Shown: positions 1-7,405 of the stretch, one piece after another
Layout of the letters: every line of letters begins with the position of its first letter
Position numbering within the stretch: the first letter of the stretch is position 1
Origin: DASRIA01 sp963768885
GTDB lineage: Bacteria; Actinomycetota; Thermoleophilia; Solirubrobacterales; JBBDJG01
Length of the DNA stretch: 64,000 nt
Direction of reading: 5' to 3'
Assembly: GCA_963768885.1 (NCBI GenBank)
Contig: CAVYJN010000007.1
Span: 496,001-560,000, forward strand
The notes under the pieces: model-generated
Database searches by the model: none
Seen by the model: the letters and a program-made list of their open reading frames with translations, nothing else
Told to the model about the DNA's origin: nothing
Program-made: the position numbers and the translations under genes

Positions 1-218
1 CGTCCCGCGCTGTCGCTCGGCACCATCACCGTCATGTCGTTGTGCAGGATCTTGATCGTGAGGTACTCGCGCACCTCGCCGATCATCTCCTTCTTCTCCT
101 TCTTCAGGACCTTCCCGGCGCCGTGGTGCGGATACACGACCTTGTCACCAACCTTGTAGTTGATGACGATGGCCTCCACTTCGACTGCGCCGTTCTCCTC
201 TTGTATTGCCTCGGGAAT
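1..218 (-). CDS. carD: CarD-family RNA polymerase-binding regulator (partial, C-terminus off window)
   Basis: This is the N-terminal part of a CarD/CdnL-type regulator, a family that binds the RNA polymerase beta subunit through a Tudor-like domain and stabilises open promoter complexes. The signature KVGDKVVYPHHGAGKV is visible, followed by a lysine-rich turn and a strand ending KILHNDMTVMVP; the helical C-terminal part lies beyond the left edge. The start is unusual: a strong ribosome site AAGGAGG (224-230) sits 5 nt before an in-frame ATT at 218, whereas the first conventional in-frame start, GTG at 179, has no good ribosome site. I give the ATT end. It follows disA after 45 nt on the same strand, so co-transcription with disA and perhaps radA is likely. 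Confidence 0.85.
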   Translation of the reverse strand, partial: MPEAIQEENGAVEVEAIVINYKVGDKVVYPHHGAGKVLKKEKKEMIGEVREYLTIKILHNDMTVMVPSDSAG

Positions 219-263
219 GGTGTCCTCCTTTGGTTCTGCTCGTGTTTCGATGGCGAGCGCGGC

Positions 264-1373
264 CTACGTCTGCAGGTAGCGGTCGACAAGGTTGATCTCC
301 TGCAGCCGGCGAAGTCCCTCGCGGATCTCCTTCGCCCGCAGCTCACCGACGCCCTCGACAGCCTCCAACTCGTCCGCCGTCGCGGCCAGCATCACGTCGA
401 AGCTTCCAAACTCGCGCACCACGCTCTCGACCGCCATCTCGGGCAGGCGGGGGATGCGCCCGAGGATGCGGTAACCGCGCGGGGTGACCGGAAAGTCCAG
501 GGTGTTCAGCTTGCGGTCGTAGCCCATCAGCTCTCCCAGGCGCCCGAAGTCGAGCAGGTCCTGGTTGGGCAGCCGGGGCAGCGACTCCATCACCGCGGCG
601 AACGCCTCCTCGGAGTGGTCGACGATGTAGTCCTTGACGAGCGCGGAGCGATCGGCGGCGACGCCGGTCAGCATCTCCTCGAGCTGCATCTCGATCAGGC
701 GCCCCTCGGTGCCGAGCTCGACGATGTAGCGCTCGATCTCGACCGCCATGCGGGTGACCATCTCGGAGCGCTGGAGCACGGTGAGGGCGTCGTGCAGCGT
801 GACGCCGCCCTCGAACTCGAGGGCGGTGAGCCGCATCGACACCTGGTCGAAGCGGGCGCGGTACTTGTCGAGCGTCGCGAGCGCCTGGTTGGCCTTCGCG
901 AGCACGGCGGGAATCTCCTGGAGGACGTACTTGGCGCCGCCGGCGAACAGCGTGACCACCTCGCGGCGCTCCGAGATCGAGACCACGAGCGCGTCGGTCT
1001 GCTTCGAAACGCGCTCCGCGGTGCGGTGCCGCGTCCCCGTCTCACGCGAGAGGATCGTCGGGTCAGGCGTGAGCTGCACGTTCGCCCACATCAGCTTGGT
1101 GGCGCTCTGGGAGACCGCGATCGCCCCGTCCATCTTCGCCAGCTGGTAGAGGAAGGCGGGGGTGTACTCGATGTCGAGCTTGATCCCCCCGGAGAGCAGC
1201 GGCGCAAGGCCGTCCTCGTCGCCGATCACGATCAGCGCCCCGGTTCGCGCGAGCACGCAGTTGTCGATCCCCTCCCTGAGCGCCGTGCCCGGCGCGACCA
1301 TCTCCAGTGCTCTTAGGAGTCGGGGTTCTTGACGAGAATGAAGTTCCTCGATTAGCTCTTCCCCAACTCGCAT
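264..1373 (-). CDS. disA: DNA integrity scanning protein DisA (diadenylate cyclase)
   Basis: DisA condenses two ATP into cyclic di-AMP and scans DNA for branched structures. The 369-residue product has the N-terminal DAC domain with both nucleotide-binding motifs, DGAIAVS near residue 80 and GTRHRTAERVSKQTDALVV near residue 105, a long central helical spine, and a C-terminal helix-hairpin-helix region (EAVEGVGELRAKEIREGL). Length matches the family. I chose the ATG at 1373 because the open frame upstream runs back into radA and has no family similarity; the conserved N-terminus RVGEELIEELH begins right there. It lies 86 nt after radA and 45 nt before carD, the same radA-disA order as in Bacillus, which links c-di-AMP signalling to recombination. 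Confidence 0.95.
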   Translation of the reverse strand: MRVGEELIEELHSRQEPRLLRALEMVAPGTALREGIDNCVLARTGALIVIGDEDGLAPLLSGGIKLDIEYTPAFLYQLAKMDGAIAVSQSATKLMWANVQLTPDPTILSRETGTRHRTAERVSKQTDALVVSISERREVVTLFAGGAKYVLQEIPAVLAKANQALATLDKYRARFDQVSMRLTALEFEGGVTLHDALTVLQRSEMVTRMAVEIERYIVELGTEGRLIEMQLEEMLTGVAADRSALVKDYIVDHSEEAFAAVMESLPRLPNQDLLDFGRLGELMGYDRKLNTLDFPVTPRGYRILGRIPRLPEMAVESVVREFGSFDVMLAATADELEAVEGVGELRAKEIREGLRRLQEINLVDRYLQT

Positions 1374-1459
1374 GGACGTCCAATGATGGCAAAAGTTCGC
1401 TCGTTGCGCGGTGCGGCCGGTCGACGCCGCGTCACGCCGGTGAACTCGCCTCCGCGGGC

Positions 1460-2890
1460 CTAGGCCGCGCGGCTGCGCCCGGCCCGGTCGCCCAGCGCCG
1501 CGTCGAGCGCCTTGGCGAGCGTCGGAGCCGGCACCGCCAGGCCCCTCGCCGCGGCGGAGAGATCGTCGTTCCCGCAGCGCGCGGGCAGGACGATCTGCTC
1601 GATGCCGAAACGCGCCGCCTCCTCGAGGCGGCGGTCGGCGTGGGCCACGTAGCGAAGCTCGCCGGTCAGCCCCACCTCGCCGAAGCACCCCGACGGCGCT
1701 CCGCTCTGCGAGAGCGGCTCGTCACGTGCCGCCGAGGCGATCGCCATCGCGACCGCGAGGTCGGCGCCGGGCTCCTCGATCCGCACGCCGCCGGCGACGT
1801 TCACGAAGACGTCGGCCGAGCCGAGCGACGGGCCTCCGTGGCGTGCCAGCACCGCGAGGATCATGCTCAGCCGGTTGCGGTCGATGCCGTTCGCGACCCG
1901 GCGCGGAGGCACGACGTCGGTCGGCGCGACCAGCGCCTGGACCTCGACCAGCAGCGGCCGCGTGCCCTCCATCGCGCAGAGGATGCAGGAGCCGGGCACC
2001 GGCTCCGCGTCCCGCAGGAACCGGTCGGAGGGGTCGGCGACCTCGTCGAGGCCCCCGGCACGCATCTCGAAGACGCCGATCTCGTTGGTGGAGCCGAAGC
2101 GGTTCTTGAGGGCGCGCAGGGTGCGGAAGCTGCGCTCGCGCTCGCCCTCGAACTGGAGCACGCAGTCGACCGCGTGCTCGAGCACGCGCGGGCCCGCCAG
2201 GGTGCCCTCCTTGGTGACGTGCCCGACGAGGATCACGGCGCAGCCCCGCTCGCGCGCGAAGCGCTCGAGCGCCGCGGCGACCTCCTGCACCTGGCCGACG
2301 CTGCCCGGAGCGCCCGTGAGCTCCGCGGACCACAGCGTCTGGACCGAGTCGATCACGCACGCCTGCGGGCGCTCCAGCTCGAGCGAGGCGAGCACCACCT
2401 CGAGCGACGTCTCGGCCAGGACAGGGACCGCGAGCGCGTGCGCGCCGAGGCGCTCCGCGCGCAGCTTGACCTGCGCCGCCGACTCCTCGCCGCTCACGTA
2501 GAGCGTGCGGCCGGCGGCGGACTGGATGCTCGCGAGCGCGGCGCTCATCAGCGTGCTCTTCCCGATCCCCGGCGAGCCGCCGATCAGGACCACCGACCCG
2601 GGGACCAGCCCGCCCCCGAGCACGCGGTCGAGCTCGTCGCTGCCCGTGCGCAGGCGCTCCACCGCCCCGGACTCGACCTCGGCCAGCACGACCGGCTTGC
2701 GCGGCTCGGCCGCCTTGGAACGACGTCCCAGGCTGCGCCCGTCCCTGCGCGAAACCCGCTCGTCCGCTTGCGGACGGGCGGCACTTTCGATCAGGGTGTT
2801 CCATTCCCCGCAGCCCGGACAGCGGCCCATCCACCGGAAACTGGCCTGGCCGCATGACGTGCAGGCGAAGGTCGTCGCTGTCTTGGCCAT
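1460..2890 (-). CDS. radA: DNA repair protein RadA (Sms)
   Basis: RadA is a RecA-like ATPase that promotes branch migration of recombination intermediates. Of 476 residues, the first 30 carry the C4 zinc finger (CTSC and CPGC), the core carries the Walker A motif GGSPGIGKST and the family-specific KNRFGSTNEIGVFEM motif, and the C-terminal third is the Lon-protease-like domain (VFVNVAGGVRIEEPGADLA). Length and order of domains are complete. The ATG at 2890 starts the typical MAKTATTFACTSCG. It is followed by disA on the same strand. The upstream region to the divergent gene at 3057 is 166 nt and probably holds promoters for both. Confidence 0.96.
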   Translation of the reverse strand: MAKTATTFACTSCGQASFRWMGRCPGCGEWNTLIESAARPQADERVSRRDGRSLGRRSKAAEPRKPVVLAEVESGAVERLRTGSDELDRVLGGGLVPGSVVLIGGSPGIGKSTLMSAALASIQSAAGRTLYVSGEESAAQVKLRAERLGAHALAVPVLAETSLEVVLASLELERPQACVIDSVQTLWSAELTGAPGSVGQVQEVAAALERFARERGCAVILVGHVTKEGTLAGPRVLEHAVDCVLQFEGERERSFRTLRALKNRFGSTNEIGVFEMRAGGLDEVADPSDRFLRDAEPVPGSCILCAMEGTRPLLVEVQALVAPTDVVPPRRVANGIDRNRLSMILAVLARHGGPSLGSADVFVNVAGGVRIEEPGADLAVAMAIASAARDEPLSQSGAPSGCFGEVGLTGELRYVAHADRRLEEAARFGIEQIVLPARCGNDDLSAAARGLAVPAPTLAKALDAALGDRAGRSRAA

Positions 2891-3056
2891 GACGTGCCAA
2901 CATAAGGGCCGCGGGAGACGGGATTAGGCGCCTGCGCGCCTGGCGGCCGGGCGTGTCACCCTATGGGCCGTCGCGCCGGCGGATTTCCCCGCCGAGCGCT
3001 CCGTCGCCGCCGGCCGCGTGTTCCAGCCGCTGGGAACGCGGCCGCTCCCATCTTCG

Positions 3057-5255
3057 ATGGCAGATTCGACGCTGACACGCAGGAGGTTCGTGCTGCGCTC
3101 CGGGCAGGTGGGCGCGGGCGTGCTCGCGGGCGGCCTCGTCTCCGCACCCGAGCTTGCGTTCGGCTCCCACGGCGCCGAGCATCGCGCCCTCGCTCCTCCG
3201 GGGCTCGCGCGACCGCCGCTGAAGGACGCGGACTACTGGAGCTTCGCGGACTGGCTGGCGCCGTACTTCGACGCGCTCTGGCTCCCGGACCGCCAGCACT
3301 ACGGCTCGGGCAACAGCAGCGTCGGGCGGATCTACCACAACTCCCTGTTGCTCACGACGCACGCCGTGGCCGCGCTCACCGGTCACCAGGGGCCGTGCCG
3401 CAACGACGAGCGCGCGCGCGCCCTCGCGCGGCGCCTCTGCCAGTCGCCGCCGTGGAGCGAGCGCGACGCCTCTCCCGAAGGAGATCCCCAGTTCCACAAC
3501 CCGGGCTGGGTGGAGAGCCTCGGCACCCGCGATTCGGCGATGGACAAGTCGATCGACCCGAAGGTCGCCGAGGCGTTGATGTACGCGTGGCGCGCACGCG
3601 GCGTGCTGCGGCTGCCCCAGGAGACCGTCGACCTGATCGCGGACCGGATCAGCCGTTGCGCCCGGGGGGCGTTCTTCCGCTATCCCAACGTGCGCCTCAA
3701 CCAGGCCAACTGGAACTGCGAGCTTTATGCGCACCTCGCGACGGTCACGGGCGACACCGAGCTGCTGGTCAACGACTACCGCGCCCAGGTCGCGCGCTTC
3801 TGCGACGGCATCCCGCGCGCGCTCACGCCCGGGGGATCGCCGAACCTCGGCCCCGGCTACCGCTTCCACTACCTCCCGCACCGCCCCCCCACGCACCCGT
3901 TCAACCTCGACAGCGCTGAGTACGCGAGCGAGACGAGCCACTTCATCCTCTACCACGAGCAGGCGGTGCGGGCCGGCATGCCGCTCCTTCCGCCCGAGCA
4001 CTACCGGCTGCTGCGTGCCTGGGTCGAGCACATCGTGTGCGGGTACTGGACGCACGGCGGCTACCTGAACTGGGACACCGGGTACGGGTTCAAGCGCTGG
4101 CACGCCGGCCGCACATGGGCGCTCGCGCAACAGGGCCTGCTGGCGATCGCCGTCTCGCCGCGGTTCCACAACACCCCCGAGCTCGCGGGCTGGGCGAAGC
4201 ACATGTTCGACCGCGGGCTGGGCCTGTACGAGCGGCTTTCGCAGGAGGCCGTGGACGGAAAGGGGATCGCGCCCTCGAACCTCTACGACGTCAACGTGGC
4301 CCCGCTCGGCCCGAGCATCCGCGAGATGTTCGCCGCGCGGATGCAGGCGAACGCCGCGAGGGCGGTGGCGCTCGGGCTCGGCGCGATGGGATCGGCCCAG
4401 CCGCCCGCGCTCTACTCCTTCGACGCGGACATCGGGAGGCTCACGGTCACGACGCCGAGCTACTCGACCGCCATCTTGCCGGTGAACCAGCACGCCTTCC
4501 CGTACGGCGGCATGGAGCTGTGCCGGCTCTACGACGGCGACCAGCGCGTCGTCTCCAACGTCGGCGGGCGCCCGTGGGCGAGTTTCGGCGTGCTCGTGCG
4601 GGACCACTCCGCGAAGGAGATCGCGACGTCGCAGCGGCCACGCTCGTTCGCACCGCTGCGCCAGCCGATCACGCTGCTCTCGTCCCCGCGCGGCAAGGTG
4701 TCCGCGGCCGAGCCCTACCCGACCCGGCCCTACGCGGGCCCCTTCGAGGCGCTCGTCGCGCAGGGACGCACGGAGACACGGGAGGTCGTGGTCGACACCA
4801 CGCACAAGTTCACATCACGCTTCATCGAGACCCGCTGGGCGATCGCACGCCGCGTTCGCGGCCGCTACACGGTCGACGTGCTGTTCCCGACCTGGGGCAA
4901 GACCGCGCGCGTCGAGGCGGTGCTCCGCGGCGGGCGCCGCGTGACCCTCGCGGCATCCAAGGCGAAGCGCCGCAAGATCTCCCTCAAGAACGTCGTCTAC
5001 TTCTACCTCGCGGGCGAGGACACCGGGTACGTGGTCGTGCCGACCGGCCGCCGCCCGCGCGCCACGGCCCACATCCTGAAGCCACGCGCGCAGTCGTCCG
5101 CGCCCCGGCCCGGTCCCACGCTTGCGCTGCAGCTTGCGCACGACCGGCGGTTCAAGCGCCTCGGGATCGCCGCCCGGGTCGCGCCCGCGCGTGACAGGCG
5201 ACACGCCGCACGTGTCGCGAGGCGCCTGCGCCGTCCCGGCGGCAAGAAGCGATAG
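3057..5255 (+). CDS. Tat-exported protein of unknown function with probable helical toroid plus beta domain
   Basis: I do not recognise this 732-residue protein with confidence. The start ATG at 3057 gives a twin-arginine leader (TRRRFVLRSGQVGAG, residues 7-21) and a hydrophobic alanine/glycine stretch, so export by the Tat pathway is likely. Residues about 60-430 are helix-rich with many Trp, Tyr, His and Asn (for example NQANWNCELYAH and GYWTHGGYLNWDTGYGFKRW), which is the texture of an alpha/alpha toroid as in polysaccharide lyases and related enzymes. Residues about 450-700 look like beta-sandwich, and the tail is strongly basic. A periplasmic or cell-surface polysaccharide lyase-like enzyme is the best guess, from texture only. 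It stands alone between radA (divergent) and a convergent HD-GYP gene. Confidence 0.75.
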   Translation: MADSTLTRRRFVLRSGQVGAGVLAGGLVSAPELAFGSHGAEHRALAPPGLARPPLKDADYWSFADWLAPYFDALWLPDRQHYGSGNSSVGRIYHNSLLLTTHAVAALTGHQGPCRNDERARALARRLCQSPPWSERDASPEGDPQFHNPGWVESLGTRDSAMDKSIDPKVAEALMYAWRARGVLRLPQETVDLIADRISRCARGAFFRYPNVRLNQANWNCELYAHLATVTGDTELLVNDYRAQVARFCDGIPRALTPGGSPNLGPGYRFHYLPHRPPTHPFNLDSAEYASETSHFILYHEQAVRAGMPLLPPEHYRLLRAWVEHIVCGYWTHGGYLNWDTGYGFKRWHAGRTWALAQQGLLAIAVSPRFHNTPELAGWAKHMFDRGLGLYERLSQEAVDGKGIAPSNLYDVNVAPLGPSIREMFAARMQANAARAVALGLGAMGSAQPPALYSFDADIGRLTVTTPSYSTAILPVNQHAFPYGGMELCRLYDGDQRVVSNVGGRPWASFGVLVRDHSAKEIATSQRPRSFAPLRQPITLLSSPRGKVSAAEPYPTRPYAGPFEALVAQGRTETREVVVDTTHKFTSRFIETRWAIARRVRGRYTVDVLFPTWGKTARVEAVLRGGRRVTLAASKAKRRKISLKNVVYFYLAGEDTGYVVVPTGRRPRATAHILKPRAQSSAPRPGPTLALQLAHDRRFKRLGIAARVAPARDRRHAARVARRLRRPGGKKR

Positions 5256-5267
5256 ACCCGACGGGCC

Positions 5268-6509
5268 CTAGCCCGACGGCACGGCCTGCTGGAACAGCCG
5301 CATCGCCCCCGCGCGCTGCTCCCTCAACTCGTTCACGAGCACGTCGACGACGTCGGGATCGAACTGGCCGCCTGCTCCCTCGCGCAATTCGCTGACGGCC
5401 ACCCAGGGACGCAGGGCATCGCGGTACGGGCGGTCCGAGGTCATCGCCTGGTAGGCGTCGCAGGCGAAGATGATCCGGCTCTCGAGCGGGATGTCGGCCA
5501 TCCGCAGGCGGTCGGGATACCCGTCCCCGTCCCAGCGCTCGTGGGCGTGGCGCACGATCCGCGAAACGCCCTTGAGACCGGGCACGCGGCGCAGCATCTG
5601 CGCTCCCCACTCCGGGTGCCGGCGCATGACCTCCCATTCCTCGCCCTCGAGCGGCCCGTCCTTGCGCAGCACGGCATCGGGGACCCCGATCTTGCCGACG
5701 TCGTGCAGGCGGGCGGCGAACTCCAGCTCGGACAGCGCCCGGTCGCGCAGCCCCATGCGCTCGCCGACGCGACGTGCGAGGCGCACCACCTCTTCGGAGT
5801 GCGTTCCCGTGTAGTTGTCACGCATGTCGACGGCCGCGGCCATCGCTTCGACGCCGCTCTCGACGGCGAGCTCGAGCTGTTGGCGCACCCGCGCCTGCTC
5901 GACCGCCACGGCGCCCAGCTCCGCGAGGCGCGTGAGCGTTTCGAGCTCCGCCTTCCCGAACCGCCGTCCCCGGTCGGTCGTGCCCGCCGTGAGCGCCCCC
6001 AGGACGGACCTGCCGTGCCGGATCGGGGCCGCCCCGCCCGAGCGGATGCCGTCGGCGACCGGGTGGCGGATGGGGTGCGTGAAGCGCGAATAGTCGCCGA
6101 CCAGCAGCGGCTCTCCGGTCCTCATCACGCGTCCCGCCATTCCCTCGTCGACGCCGAAGTGGTGGCCGATCACGTCTTGCGGAACGCCATGTGCCGCGGC
6201 GACGACCGACCTGCGCGGATCGGACGGGTCGCGCAGCAGGACCATCGCGCGCTCCACGCGCATGATGCTGCACGCCTGACGGGTGAGGTCCGAGAGCACC
6301 TCCTCGACGTGGCCGCCGCGGTTGACCGCCAGCACGACCTCGTCCATCGCCTCCGCCCCGTGATCCGACCCGTCCCGCAGTCGGCGCGCGCCCCTGCGCG
6401 TGCCGAGCAGGAGGCCCGCGGTCGCCAGACCGGCGAGCGCCTCGATCCACCACTGCCCCACCACCACCATCGCGACGAGGGCGAGGCAGACGAGGGCGAA
6501 TACCGGCAT
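5268..6509 (-). CDS. membrane-anchored GAF and HD-GYP domain protein
   Basis: The 413-residue protein starts with two hydrophobic segments (residues about 2-40), then a GAF sensor domain (about 60-210), then an HD-GYP domain (about 225-400). HD-GYP proteins typically hydrolyse cyclic di-GMP. The metal motif LHDVGKIGVPD, the following HPEWGAQML and the signature DGDGYPD are present. However, the usual HHE triplet before the GYP motif reads AHE (VRHAHERWDG), so one expected metal ligand is missing. The start ATG at 6509 places the first membrane segment at the N-terminus; the longer upstream frame would put 55 residues of unsupported basic sequence in front. It is convergent with the Tat-exported protein (12 nt apart) and divergent from the VOC gene. 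Confidence 0.88.
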   Translation of the reverse strand: MPVFALVCLALVAMVVVGQWWIEALAGLATAGLLLGTRRGARRLRDGSDHGAEAMDEVVLAVNRGGHVEEVLSDLTRQACSIMRVERAMVLLRDPSDPRRSVVAAAHGVPQDVIGHHFGVDEGMAGRVMRTGEPLLVGDYSRFTHPIRHPVADGIRSGGAAPIRHGRSVLGALTAGTTDRGRRFGKAELETLTRLAELGAVAVEQARVRQQLELAVESGVEAMAAAVDMRDNYTGTHSEEVVRLARRVGERMGLRDRALSELEFAARLHDVGKIGVPDAVLRKDGPLEGEEWEVMRRHPEWGAQMLRRVPGLKGVSRIVRHAHERWDGDGYPDRLRMADIPLESRIIFACDAYQAMTSDRPYRDALRPWVAVSELREGAGGQFDPDVVDVLVNELREQRAGAMRLFQQAVPSG

Positions 6510-6597
6510 GTCCTGCTTGTACCCATCCCCGCGGGCTGTCCGTCCTCGGACATTCGTCCGCCGCCACGACGCTCCCTTCCGGATGTAACATCGCACC

Positions 6598-7392
6598 GTG
6601 GGCGAGCGCACGAGCCACTCCCCGGGCACGTTCAGCTGGGTCGACCTCGCGACGACCGACCTCGAGGGCGCCACGGCCTTCTACGAGGGGCTCTTCGGAT
6701 GGCAGCACCAGGACAACCCGATCGGGGACGGCGCCGTCTACCGGATGTTCCAGCTCGGCGGCAAGCAGGTCGGGGCCGCCTCCCAGCAGAGGGACGAAGA
6801 GCGATCGCACGGAGTGCCCCCGCACTGGAACAACTACGTCACCGTGGCGGCCGTCGACGACACCGCCGGCAAGGTGAACGGGCTCGGCGGCAACCTCATG
6901 ATGGACCCGTTCGACGTGTTCGACTCGGGCCGCATGACGGTGCTGAGCGACCCGACCGGGGCGATCCTCTCGCTGTGGGAGCCGCGCAACCACATCGGCG
7001 CGCAGCTCGTCAACGATCCGGGCGCGTTCACGTGGAACGAGCTGTCCACCACCGACTTCGACCGGGCGAAGGCCTTCTACGCAGAACTGCTCGGATGGCG
7101 CTACGAGGACGTCGGGCCGGCGGAGATGCCGTACGCGATGATCTACAACGGCGACAGGATGAACGGCGGGCTTCGGCCGCTCGGAGACCAGGAGAGGCAG
7201 ATGGGCGTGCCGCCCAACTGGATGCCCTATTTCACCTCGGCGGACGTGGACCGGAGCGCGGCGAGCGTCGCGGAGCTCGGCGGGCAGGTGATGGCCGGTC
7301 CGATGTCGGTCCAGCAGGACAGGCGGATCGCCGTCACCCGCGACCCACAGGGTGCCGTCTTCGCCCTCTTCGAGGGCGAGACAGAGGACTGA
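6598..7392 (+). CDS. two-domain VOC (glyoxalase/bleomycin-resistance fold) protein
   Basis: The 264-residue product is a tandem of two vicinal-oxygen-chelate domains. Each begins with the same pattern, FSWVDLATTDLEGATAFYEGLFGW near residue 12 and FTWNELSTTDFDRAKAFYAELLGW near residue 143, and each ends with a strand on the pattern VLSDPTGAILSLWEP or VTRDPQGAVFALFEG. This two-domain arrangement is common in Actinobacteria (the CFP30B-like family). The usual glyoxalase I metal ligands are not obvious, so a specific reaction cannot be assigned. It starts with GTG at 6598, 88 nt from the divergent HD-GYP gene. A short CCGGC/GCCGG hairpin lies in the 13 nt between its stop and the convergent clpC stop. 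Confidence 0.85.
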   Translation: MGERTSHSPGTFSWVDLATTDLEGATAFYEGLFGWQHQDNPIGDGAVYRMFQLGGKQVGAASQQRDEERSHGVPPHWNNYVTVAAVDDTAGKVNGLGGNLMMDPFDVFDSGRMTVLSDPTGAILSLWEPRNHIGAQLVNDPGAFTWNELSTTDFDRAKAFYAELLGWRYEDVGPAEMPYAMIYNGDRMNGGLRPLGDQERQMGVPPNWMPYFTSADVDRSAASVAELGGQVMAGPMSVQQDRRIAVTRDPQGAVFALFEGETED

Positions 7393-7405
7393 CCGGCCTC
7401 GCCGG

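Noticed and set aside
20..1316. Plus-strand open frame of 424 codons over disA and carD
   Set aside because: Antisense shadow; leucine/valine/histidine-rich translation with no motif.
2961..4805. Long minus-strand open frame of 614 codons
   Set aside because: Arg/Val/Asp-rich mirror of the real plus-strand Tat-protein gene; GC-rich DNA commonly leaves such antisense frames open.
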